Shown here: positions 54,801 through 64,000 of the stretch, piece after piece
Layout of the letters: each line of letters opens with the position of its first letter
Position numbering within the stretch: position 1 is the stretch's first letter
NCBI GenBank assembly: GCA_026119855.1
Contig: JAOWBW010000870.1
Location: 1-64,000 of the forward strand
Origin: Campanula takesimana
Lineage: Eukaryota > Streptophyta > Magnoliopsida > Asterales > Campanulaceae
Direction of reading: 5' to 3'
Length of the DNA stretch: 64,000 nt
Notes under the pieces: generated by a model
The model's input: the letters and a program-made list of their open reading frames with translations, nothing else
Databases searched by the model: none
Told to the model about the DNA's origin: nothing
Position numbers and translations under genes: made by a program

Positions 54801-55800
54801 ATGGTTGGAACCGAGGGTGATCAGTCTGGGCCTTCAGGGCAAGATAAGGTCAGAGAGGAAGCTCGAATAATTTTCCAAAGCATGTTTGAGGTTTCAATGA
54901 AAACAATTAATGATCAGAGGCAAGAGAGGGAACAGGCACCACCAAGAGATGGGTTGGCAAAATTCTTGAAGATGGAACCCATGGGCTATGATGGAGAGCC
55001 TGATGTATCTAAGATAGAAAGGTGGATTGAATCAATGGAAAAGATCTTTGATGCTATGAAATGTTCTGAGGAAGATCAAGTCAGGTTTGCTACTTATAAG
55101 CTGAATGGAGCTACCGAGCATTGGTGGAATGGTTTGAAAACTAAATGGGATGAGACTCATGTACCCTATACTTGGGAGAATTTTCTGGGAAAGTTTAAAG
55201 AACACTTCATTCCCCGGGTAGATCAAGACAGGAAGGAAATGGAGTTTCTTAACTTGGAGCAAGGTTCTATGTCAGTGGCTCAATATTCAGCTAAATTTTC
55301 AGAGTTGTCCAGGTATTGTATTCACTTAGTGGCAACTGAGGAGAGAAAGGCTACGAGGTTTGTGAAAGGTTTGAAAACTGTGATTAGAACTCAACTAGTA
55401 TCCCACAAGTTGCAAGATTTTCAAGATGCGGTTGATCGAGCCTACCAGGTGGAGCATGATATTGAGGAACATAAGAAGAAAATGGAGTTGTAAGGTGCAA
55501 GGAGGCAAGGTAGGCAACAACAACAACGTGGTGATAATAGAGGAAATCAAGGTGGATCTTCACAATTCAAAGGGTCTTCTCAAAGACAGTCAGGTAATAA
55601 AAATCAAAGTAACACTTAAGGGAGTCAGAACAGAGGAGTTTGTAATTATTGTCAGAAAGAAGGGCATTCAGAAGAAAGATGTTTGAAGAAGCAGGGCAAA
55701 TGTTTGAATTGTGGTCAATTGGGTCATTTTCAGAAGGATTGCCCTAGATTTAAGGTACAGGCATTGGGAAGTGTAGTTGGGTCTTCTCAGGGCCATAAGA
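54801..55800 (+). pseudogene. Tekay-1 gag (capsid and two zinc knuckles)
   Basis: Starts at ATG 54801 (MVGTEGDQSG). Retrotransposon gag domain at about residues 55-200: FLKMEPMGYDGEPD, WIESMEKIFDAM, YKLNGATEHWWNG, FKEHFIPRVDQDRKEMEF. Stops at 55491-55493 and 55617-55619 interrupt one continuous frame. Two CCHC knuckles follow (CNYCQKEGHSEERC and CLNCGQLGHFQKDC). It would form the particle and bind RNA. Confidence 0.9.
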
Positions 55801-58800
55801 GGGATTCTTCAGGAAAGCCTAAGGTGCAGGGTCGTGTCTTTGCCATTACTCAACAACAGGCTTCAGATTCCTCTAATGTGATAGGAGGTATTATTTCTGT
55901 GTCTAGTTTGAGAGCACGTACACTTATAGACCCTGGCTCATCGTATTCTTGTGTGTCTGTGCATTTTGCTTCTCGATTGCATCTGTCTTCTGAATCTCTA
56001 CCTTATGTGTTAGAGGTGTCTACTCCTATAGGGGAGTGTTTGGTGACCAATGAGGTGTTGCATTCTTGTGATGTGCATATACGTGAGCATGTTTTACCTA
56101 CTGATTTAGTTATCTTACCATTACAAGATTTTGATATTATCTTGGGTATGGATTGGTTGGGTAAATATCGTGCGTCTGTTGATTGTGCTAAAAAGGTGGT
56201 CACATTTTCTATCCCTAATGTTCCTAAATTTACTTTTTAAAACTGTTCCCTAGGGTAGAGAGATTCGTATTATTTCTTATGTGAAGGCTAGAAAGTTGTT
56301 GAACCGTGGTTGTGCGGGGTATTTGGCTAGTGTTCTTGATACTACTAAAAGGGTTCCTGATATTAAGGATGTGCCTATTGTTAAATAATTTTCAGATGTA
56401 TTTTCTTCTGAGTATGCTATGCCTCCTGACCGAGAAATTGAGTTCTGTATTGACTTACTTCCAGGTACAGCTCCTATATCTGAGGCACCTTACAGAATGG
56501 CCCCAGCTGAATTGAAAGAGTTGAAGGTTCAGTTACAAGAGTTACTTGATCGAGGATTCATTCGTCCTAGTGTATCCCCGTGGGGAGCTCCAGTGTTATT
56601 TGTCAAAAAGAAAGATGGGTCCTTAAGATTGTGTATTGACTACAGAAAGCTGAATCAGGTAACTATAAATAATAAATATCCGCTTCCTCATATTGATGAT
56701 TTATTTGATCAACATCAAGGGTCAGTTGTCTTTTCATAACTTGATTTGAGGAGTGGGTATCACCAGTTGAAAATCCGTTCTGAAGACATTTCTAAAACTG
56801 CTTTCCGTAGTAGATATGGCCATTATGAGTTTCTTGTTATGCCTTTCGGGTTGACTAATTCTCCGGCTGTTTTTATGGATATGATGAATAGGGTCTTTAA
56901 ACCTTATCTTGATACCTTCGTGGTTATATTTATTGATGACATTCTTGTTTATTCCAAGTCTCTGGAGGAACATGAACAGCATTTACGAATGGTTTTATCT
57001 ATTCTTCGTGAGAAGTAGTTGTTTGCTAAATTCAGTAAGTGTGCTTTTTGGCTCGATGAAGTATCTTTTCTTGGGCACGTGATTTCTAATAAAGGTATAT
57101 TAGTTGATCCATCCAAGATTGAGGTTATTATGAATTGGAAGAGGCCAGAATCAGTTACAGAAATTTGAAGCTTCTTGGGGTTAGCTGGGTACTACAGAAG
57201 GTTCATTGAGGGGGTTTTATAATATTGCATCTCCCTTGACTCAGTTGACTCGAAAGAATGTTCCTTATGTGTGGGATGAAAAATGTCAAGTTAGCTTTGA
57301 AGAGTTGAAGAAGAGATTGACTACAGCTCTTATTCTTGCCCTACCTAATGGTAATGATGATTTGATAATATATAGTGATGCTTCTAAAGAAGGCCTCGGG
57401 TGTGTATTAATGCAAAATGGAAGGGTAATTGCGTATTCTTCGAGGAAGTTGACTCCTAGTGAGCAAAATTTTCCTACCCATGACATGGAGCTTGTGGCTA
57501 TTGTCTTTGCGTTGCACAAGTGGAAACATTATCTTTATGGAGCAAAATTTGAGATTTTTACCGATCATCAAATTTTGAAGTACCTTTTCTCACAAAAAAG
57601 AGTTGAATAACAGGCAAAGAAGATGGATGGAGTTACTGAAGGACTATGATTGTACTATCTCTTATCATCCGGGTAAAGCAAATGTGGTAGCCGATGCCAT
57701 TAGCCGGAAATCTTATATGGCTTCATTGATGGTGCGTGAATGGAAGATGTTAGAGGATGGTCGAGATTGGAGTCCTTATGAATCAAAGCATGGAGCTATT
57801 TTTGCGAACATTCAAGTATTACCAACTTTAATTCAACAAATAAAAGAAGCTCAGAAGGATGACCCAGAGTTGGTAAAGATTATGGATAAAATCAAAGATG
57901 GCAAATTTGAGGATTTCTTTCTCAGTTCTGAAGGAGTATTGAGTTGTAGAGGTCGGTTATATGTGCCTTGTGTTGATGGGATTAAACGCCAAGTTCTAGA
58001 TGAAGGCCATAAATCGAGGTATACTATTCATCCCGGGAGTACTAAAATGTATCAGAATTTGAAGCAACACTTTTGGTGGAATAATATGAAGAGGGAAATA
58101 GCGGATTATGTATCCAAGTGTTAAACATGTTAACAAGTTAAAGCTGAGCATCAGAGGCCCGCGGGATTGCTTCAACCATTAGAGATTCCGGAATGGAAGT
58201 GGGAACATGTTACTATGGATTTTGTGACAGGGTTACCTCGTACACGAAGAAGGTTTGATGCAGTATGGGTGATTATTGATAGATTGACAAAGTCTTCTCA
58301 TTTTCTACCTATTGAGATTAGTTACTCTATGGAAAGGCTTGCAACCTTGTACATTAATGAGATCGTTAGATTACATGGAGTTCCAGTTATCATTATGTCT
58401 GATCGTGACCCTAGATTCACATCTCGGTTTTGGCAAGAATTTCAGAAGGCTTTGGGTTCAGAATTGAAGTTTAGTACAGCTTTTCATCCTCAAACAGATA
58501 GTCAGTCAGAAAGAACCATTCATATTCTTGAGGACATGTTGAGGTCTTGTTCAGTTGATTTTGCAGATTCTTGGGAGATTCATTTGCCTCTCGTGGAATT
58601 TGCTTATAATAACAGCTTTCAGTCCAGTATTGGGATGGCTCCTTATGAAGCCTTGTATGGGAGGAAATATCGGTCTCCTATCTGTTGGGATGAAGTGGGA
58701 GAAGCCAAGATTTGGGATGTTGACATGGTTAATGATTCAGTTGAGAAGGTTAAGCTTATTCGGGATCGATTGAGTACTGCCCAGAGTAGATAGAAAAGCT

Positions 58801-58927
58801 ATGCCGATCACCGGAGGCAAGACCTTGAGTTCGAAAAGGGTGAGTTTGTGTTTTTGAAGTTTTCACCTAAGGTTGGTATTCGAAGATATGGAATGAAAGG
58901 CAAGCTTGCTCCGAGGAAATGTCGGTC
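55801..58927 (+). pseudogene. Tekay-1 pol (protease, RT, RNase H, integrase without end)
   Basis: Protease: LIDPGSS (DPG in place of D-S/T-G, a variant found in some plant gypsy proteases) and FDIILGMDWL. RT: WGAPVLFVKKKDGSLRLCID, LDLRSGYHQL, FGLTNSPAVFMDMMN and the catalytic FIDD. RNase H: IIYSDASKEGLGCVLMQNG. Integrase: H-H-C-C zinc finger near 58010-58135, then MDFVTGLP, SDRDPRFTS and ILEDMLR, giving D, D and E. Lesions: region 56238-56260, TAA 56386-56388, TAA near 56736, TAG 57016-57018, TGA near 57166, frameshifts near 57212 and 57597, two stops near 58122-58135, TAG near 58791. Several fit C-to-T decay of CAG or CGA. Confidence 0.92.
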
Positions 58928-60609
58928 ACCTCGATACTTTTTCCGGAAATAGGTAAGTTACTAATTCCCCTTAAATGTTAAAATGGTCATATATATGTTG
59001 TATATGTTATATGTGGTGAAATTATTGTGAAATGAATTTATTTGTGATACTTGTAATATTGGGACAAAGTGAGTATTTGGTATGTTGGTTTGGTTGGGTT
59101 TAAAGGGGTGTTAGAGTTGTTTTGGGACTGATTTTGTAGTCTTAGTAAAGTTATAAGTGTTAATGTGTAGTACTTTTTGGACGGTGAAACGAAGGGAGTA
59201 AAATTTAGGGCATTTTGGTCTGTCGGGTGTGTTGGGCGGCCGCCCAAAAGGGGCGTGCGGCCGCACATCTATCTGGAAGGTTTTGGTCGTGGGACAGAGC
59301 ATTTTGGGCGGCCGCACAGTCTGGTGTGGGCGACAGACCAGGGATGCTGAAAGTTTGATTTGTTTTGATTCAAGTGATTTAGAGTTCAATCTTGGTCCAG
59401 GTCTTAGGCGATATCCTAGAGTACCTAGAGGGTTATTGTGGAACACCCTAGTATTTGAAATTGGTTCCTTTGTGAACAAATGTGTTATGGAATGTGAATA
59501 AGTGTTACATGGGGTATTGTTGAACATCTTTTGTTGTGGTTTGGATTGGTTCATCTTGGTGATGTGTTTGGCTTGGTTCCTTATTTTGGAATCATTGCCC
59601 CCGGTTGTTGTTTACGCAAGTATTCATTACTATGCTCGTGTTTAAAGTCTAGCTGGTACTTGTTGTGGTGTCAGGCGGTGGGAGAATTATAGTGGTACAA
59701 GTTAAGTTCACTATAAGTTTTTCCATTGGTACCTTGAGTCAGGCAGTGGGAGAATTATAGTGGCACACAAGCCAAGTTCACTATAAGGTTTTCCGCTGTT
59801 CCTTTTCTATTTTCCCCAGTCCAGATTGGCCTTGGATGGGATGAATCGCTCCCTTGGGTGAGCATTTGGGTTATGAATTTGTGTCATATTCCCCCCGTTG
59901 TTACTTTGGTTCTTATGGTTATGGTTTGGTTTTCGGGATCCCGGCTTCAGCTATTTATGCTGCTCAGATGGTTTTCTCAGTTGGTTTTCTCAGATGGTAT
60001 TCTCAGACAGTTATGTTTATTGGGTAAACCTTGGATTGGTATCCACCTGAGTGTGGCATTTGTGGTAATTGTGCTATATGAGTTGGTTTTACCTACCATA
60101 CTATGTGCTATGTGATGCTTATGATATTGTTCGTTCTGCTTATCATTTTAGCATGAAACGTAGTTGCATTTTAGTAGCTTACTGAGATTCATTCTCACCC
60201 CTTATTTGTTTACTTTTTTAGATAAAGGCGAGTCCAGAGGATAGGACACTTTGGCACGGGAGGACGTTGGAGTGGTAAGAGTTGGGACTTGTTTTGTTAA
60301 GGTTACACTATGTAAATGTAAAACCTTTTTGGTAGAGTACCTGTACTTCCTATTGTAACACATATTTTGGATAATGTTGGTGTATGTACATTTGTATAAA
60401 AGTTTGTAAGCCTTCGGGCTAAGTACTTTCGTTGTGAAAGTTGGTTGTAAAGTTTGTTTAAAGTTAAATGAAGTCTTTGAACTTCAAGTGTGATTTTGTT
60501 AAACTTTATGAAAGTACATTTCGAAAAAAAATTCAAAAGTGTTTTATAACGTCTTCCACTCATGTCCCGAGCATGGGGCCAAGTAGGACCACGGGTCTGG
60601 GGCGCGACA
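58928..60609 (+). repeat. 3' LTR of Tekay-1, 5'-truncated
   Basis: 1682 bp, matching 53011-54690. The join to integrase lies at ccggtcacctcgatac-like sequence, where a short word cctcgatac is shared with the LTR. Box cluster at 59234-59317. Confidence 0.9.
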
Positions 60610-61324
60610 CTCCATGAATTGGAGAGGCTCTAGGCTGATCCTTTTGATGGAATCAAACTACATTAAATACAAAGAAGGAGATGAGAAGGTAGAAAACAAT
60701 GAGTTTTACCTAAGCGTTTTTCAAGAATCCTATGGATGGCCTTGACTAAAGGCCTTGAATCTCCAATGAACTTGACTTGGATGGTGTGGTGAGGGTTTGA
60801 ATTTCGTGGGTGAGGGAGAGGGAGTTATTTTAGAGACCTCTTTGATCAGATTTGGAGTGGTTGTTGGGTGAATAAGGAGTCTACCCTTTCTCTGGTTCAA
60901 GAAGCTCTATATTTATAGGGGTTTTGGACCTAGGGTTTTGGCCAAGAAGGTAAGTTGTGGTGAGAATCCAAGACTTGATTCTCATAGAAGTATTTTTGGA
61001 CTCTAGGATCGTCCATTAGGTTTTCCCGGATTGCTTAAGTGTTTGCCAAGAAAAAGGGTTAACATCAACAAGGAAACTGACCAAAAACCCGACTGTCAAG
61101 GGGGATGTCTCGTACGAGACATCAATGTCTCGTACGAGGCATCTCAGCGCTGGAATTCACTCTTTACCCTCTGCAGTAGTTTTAATGTTCATTTTGGCCC
61201 CTGACTAACGGAGTCAGTCAGAAACTTAACTAAACATGCCCAACTTAACGAGTTTCGACCCAAAGCAAAGGCGAGACACAGAAGTAGTGTGATTATGGAT
61301 GAACATCCAAAATGGGTGTCTACA
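60610..61324 (-). repeat. 5' LTR of A4, U3-side piece
   Basis: Continues the LTR after Tekay-1 and ends (plus strand) aaaatgggtgtctaca. TATA-like (minus) at 60907-60917; palindrome pair at 61104-61143. Confidence 0.9.
61104..61143. promoter_or_regulatory. Palindrome pair in A4 LTR
   Basis: GATGTCTCGTACGAGACATC and a second copy 20 bp on (one change), about 190 bp upstream of the TATA-like site. Confidence 0.72.
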
Positions 61325-61341
61325 CTCACCAACTTATCACT

Positions 61342-63331
61342 TTACCCAGTCACTAACTCAAGCAACTTCTTAATATCAGCAGCAACACTAACCTTCACTT
61401 GCTTTATGGCATCTATGAAGTCTTGACCCTGACCATCTGTCAACTTGTTGCCCGGGCCAATTCTATCATGTAATTTAGCAAGGGTGTCTTTGAACATATC
61501 ATTCGTCTGAGCAATACCGTTGCTCCATTACTGAGGAGTGAGGAAGTGTTTGTCCTTGATGTCAGCGCTAATGCGCGTTATCTCCCCCTTAATGGCAGCA
61601 ATCTCGTCTGCCTAACTCGCTGTAATTGAAGTATGAAGCTTAAACTGAGATTCAATTCGAGCTTGACCTTGTTGGAGTTGTTGAAGCAGAGAGATCACCA
61701 TACTCATATCAGAACTGGGAAGAGTAGGCGCAGGAGTAGGTTGAGGCGCAATAGGATCTGGGCGCCTGACTGGTGAAGGAATGGAAGTACGGGGAAGATA
61801 TGGAAGATAAGCATCACTTGAAGTAGGGTCTTCTGGATTAAGAGGAGGCACAGGAGCCAATGGCGCAGGAGTAGAGTTGCGCTTCTTTAAAGGTTCAGGC
61901 TCCCCCTCAACTTGTTCCTCACTCAGATCTCCACATAGTTCAGCTGAGAGTTTATCTCTAAGTTTTTGTTGTTGAACTGTGAGTGGAACTGGAGTTGGTT
62001 TTGGAACTGGTGCAGGCGCATGAGTGGTTTTCTTTAGAGGCGCAATAGATTTTGTAATAGTCTTTGTCGGAGGCGCACTAGCACTAGGAGGCGTAGTAGG
62101 AGCAGGCGCTCGTTCATCAGCGCTAGACCCTACGCCTTTGCACCCTTCTGCCTTAGTCAATTCAGCAACTTGCTTTAACTGGTAGTCTTCTTCCCTCTGT
62201 TTCTGCGCTTCAGCCAAACTAGCCTCCTGTGCGCGCTTCAAATCCTTGTCCATTTTAGGACGCTTCAGTGGTCTGCCACCACATTCTATAAACCCAACTG
62301 TTGCACTTGATAAGTCATGAGGCGCATGTCCACGTTGAACTCGCCTTAATTCAGTACAACCAACCTCACTTAAACCAACTTCATCTGTTGCAATCCCTTT
62401 ACCCTTGCTGTTTCTGCGCCAGTTCCAGCATCTGCGCCAGTAACAGTAGTTGCTTCTGCGCCATCGTCTGCGCCACTTCAGCCTCATCAGATTCAGTGGC
62501 TTCATCCACCAATGCTTCACCTCGAACTCTAGGCGCGCGCTTTGCTATGCGCTTTTTGCGCCTCTTTAGAGTTAAGTTTGCTTTACCAAAAATTGGGACA
62601 TCATCAGTCTTGTGATCAACATTGGAGTTAAGGAATTGCGCTAAGACTGGGTAAGTGAGAAAAATCTTCGTCAAGATACGACAATGAGTCTTGAATTTAG
62701 TCTTTCCGTCATTCTTATTCCTGTTGTACTTCTCAATCTGCTCCATCAGTGTTTTCATCAACACTTGAGGCCAGTTGAGCTTCGCTCGACCCATTATCAC
62801 TGACGTATACTCAAATTGTTCTACAATGAATCTGTTGACATTACCAATTTTGAAGACAATGGATGTGTCAACCAGATGCGCAATGTGAGTTAACAAATCT
62901 CCACCATCTCAAATTTCCACCAACTTGATATTGTTTAGAAGCGTAGGAACATTAAAGAAGGTTTGCGCCATCAAGTTCTGCGCGGCCTGTGCGTATACCA
63001 TCGTGCGCCCTGCAACACTTTGAGGACCAGTTGTCGCGAATTCCAGTAAATGTCTGATGGTGCCATAAGAAATGATGATAGGCACGTCATGAACTGTAGC
63101 GTGGACTCTAAATTTAGTGTGGCCATCAACCTCAGAAATAATCTCAACGATCTCTGCAGAAGAAAAGAACTCATCTACTAGCAGAGGCGCGTAGTAGGGT
63201 TGATCCATCGTGAAAAGTGGCAGAAGACCTGAAGTCCTAATAAGATCCATGATGTCGATTCCCATGGATTCAGCAGCTAATTCAGACACGTTGAAAGTTT
63301 CACCGTGTTTAAAATTAGCTAAATCCTGCAC
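61342..63331 (-). pseudogene. Decayed proline-rich plant protein of unknown role
   Basis: On the minus strand a readable exon begins after a splice acceptor (tttatctgtgcag, ending 63329) and runs to TAA at 61342-61344, about 660 codons. N-terminal part (to 62590): QPYYAPLLVDEFFSSAEIVE, then FRVHATVHDVPIIISYGTIR and, after a TGA at 62909-62911, a helical region ending with a lysine/arginine patch (KRRKKRIAKR). It recalls plant proteins often linked with copia elements in Asteraceae (F-W-..-A, then V.I.E..I); this is a weak resemblance. Middle: acidic, then PKMDKDLKRAQEASLAEAQK and a P/T/A-rich linker. C-terminus: coiled coils (LLQQLQQGQARIESQF, and after TAG 61612-61614, AAIKGEITRISADIKDK). 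Frameshift near 62405-62420, a third stop at 61528-61530. Function unknown; intact only in an ancestor. Confidence 0.55.
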
Positions 63332-63339
63332 AGATAAAC

Positions 63340-63720
63340 ATTTTTGTTATGTTAGTAGTGAATGAGGCGCATAGAAATATAAGAATGAGCAAAGTAAATT
63401 GAGGCGTTTAACAAGATTAGGAGCATAACAGTTGTAATCACCAGAGGTGCATACAATAATGAGGTGCATAATCATGATAGGCGCATAGAATTTACAAGGC
63501 GCATAATTATGATTCTATGAAAACACTAAGGAAAAATTAAACATAGAGAAAATTGACTAAGTATAATTTTAGGCGCATAAGATGTTAGGCGCATAATGTC
63601 ATGAGGCGCATGAAGGATTGAGGCGTATAACATTTGTAATGGCAAGAGGCGCATACAAATGTTAGGCGCATGAATCACTTAAGGCGCAAAATGACAGTAG
63701 GCGCATAAGCATACTAGGCG
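63340..63720. repeat. Dispersed AGGCGCATA words upstream of the decayed gene
   Basis: About 15 copies of aggcgcata or one-base variants in 380 bp, at irregular spacings of roughly 14-40 bp in AT-rich sequence. It probably includes the intron before 63329. It is not a tandem repeat in the usual sense, because spacers are unrelated. Confidence 0.65.
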
Positions 63721-64000
63721 TGTCACGACCCGAAAACCCGTCTCTATTTTATTAGTAAGAAAAAATTGACTATTTATTTATTGCCTATTTGTTTATTTAA
63801 ATTATTTATTTAATTAATAAGTTATGTGAGCATTTTGTGTTTCATAATGATTAGTGCCTAGAATTCTATTTGGGTCATTTGTGCTAGTGTAGAAGTGTTG
63901 AGTCTTAATTGTTAGTGGGGAGTTTATTTGTAAAGGGTAGTAGTAAGGGAGGGGTCTAAGTGTAAATGTTTCAAATAATCATCTCCCTACTCCCTCCCTC
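63721..64000 (+). repeat. Start of another gypsy LTR
   Basis: TGTCACGACCCGAAAACCCG resembles the start of the Tekay-1 LTR (TGTAACGACCCAAAAACC), and the following text (attttgtgtttcat, then ctaagtgtaaat...) follows the same plan as 52580-52800. The window ends before any other mark. Left flank aggcg (63716-63720) could be the target duplication. Confidence 0.6.

Larger units (their letters stand above)
52526..60609 (+). mobile_element. Ty3/gypsy element Tekay-1, internally deleted
   Basis: 8084 bp from TGTAACGACCC to GGGCGCGACA, flanked by CTCCA (52521-52525 and 60610-60614), inserted in the A4 LTR. Full 5' LTR (52526-54690), PBS for initiator tRNA-Met, gag, protease, RT, RNase H and most of integrase, then an abrupt switch at about 58927 into the 3' LTR at a point matching 53011. 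The end of integrase, any chromodomain, the polypurine tract and the first roughly 485 bp of the 3' LTR are missing. The Tekay/Del-like call rests on gag and pol style and PBS. Confidence 0.93.
45454..61324 (-). mobile_element. Tat/Ogre-like element A4 (family A), 5' part with two nested insertions
   Basis: In minus direction: 5' LTR (61324 to 60610 and 52525 to 52222, split by Tekay-1), PBS (52202-52220), leader with a copia solo LTR, gag remnant, protease, RT, and the start of RNase H, cut by B3 at 45454. It is the only Tat element here that keeps protease and RT, yet its gag lacks a capsid domain. Its 3' half is not in the window. The outer flank is ctcac (61325-61329). Confidence 0.88.

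Overview
This is a repeat-rich nuclear window from a flowering plant, most likely a eudicot with a large genome. Almost every base can be assigned to nested LTR retrotransposons of at least four kinds: Ty1/copia, Ty3/gypsy Tekay-like (tRNA-iMet primer), and three Tat/Ogre-like families that I call A, B and C. A, B and C share the primer-binding site TGGCGACTCYGCTGGGGA. I see no tRNA, rRNA, CRISPR array or intact conventional host gene. The nearest thing to a host gene is a decayed, spliced, proline-rich ORF at 61342-63331 (minus).

Layout, left to right. 1-4068: 3' part of a decayed copia element with its 3' LTR, inserted in the LTR of A1. 4069-8515: interior of A1 (minus), carrying a spliced plant-mobile-domain (PMD) gene and the start of a second gene, both antisense to the element. 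8516-9087 plus 26469-26744: LTR of A2 (plus), split by A3. 9088-26468: A3 (minus; target duplication GATCC), split in turn by B1 (12652-21467, plus; target duplication GTTTG). 26874-30635: 3' part of B2 (minus), inserted in the A2 leader. 30636-32814: 5' LTR of a second Tekay-like element inserted in B2. 32815-41145: element C (plus). 41146-45453: 3' part of B3 (plus), with another antisense PMD gene. 45454-61324: A4 (minus), interrupted by a copia solo LTR (49550-51032; duplication ATTCT) and by Tekay-1 (52526-60609; duplication CTCCA). 61342-63331: decayed host-like or element-borne gene, then a GGCGCAT-rich stretch. 63721-64000: start of another gypsy LTR.

The elements are mostly non-autonomous. 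B1 keeps a short capsid-less gag-like ORF and no pol. A3 keeps a broken capsid but no pol. A4 keeps protease and RT but no capsid. C has almost no coding capacity. Four non-coding themes recur across families and are the most interesting content. (1) Clusters of CG-rich self-complementary boxes lie in every full LTR type, shared even between copia and gypsy. (2) A pair of hairpins with compensatory changes follows the coding region in B and C. (3) A roughly 60-nt structured module, ACTACG...CGTAGGCA, is present in A, B and C in up to 14 copies. (4) Each element has a private tandem-repeat array (29, 60, 75, 112, about 176 or about 178 bp), usually between coding region and 3' LTR. C also carries an array of about 1.4 kb made of dozens of TTGACC/GGTCAA words, which is the WRKY W-box core. 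The antisense genes in A1 and B3 have the same box types upstream of them as the LTR promoters of their families.
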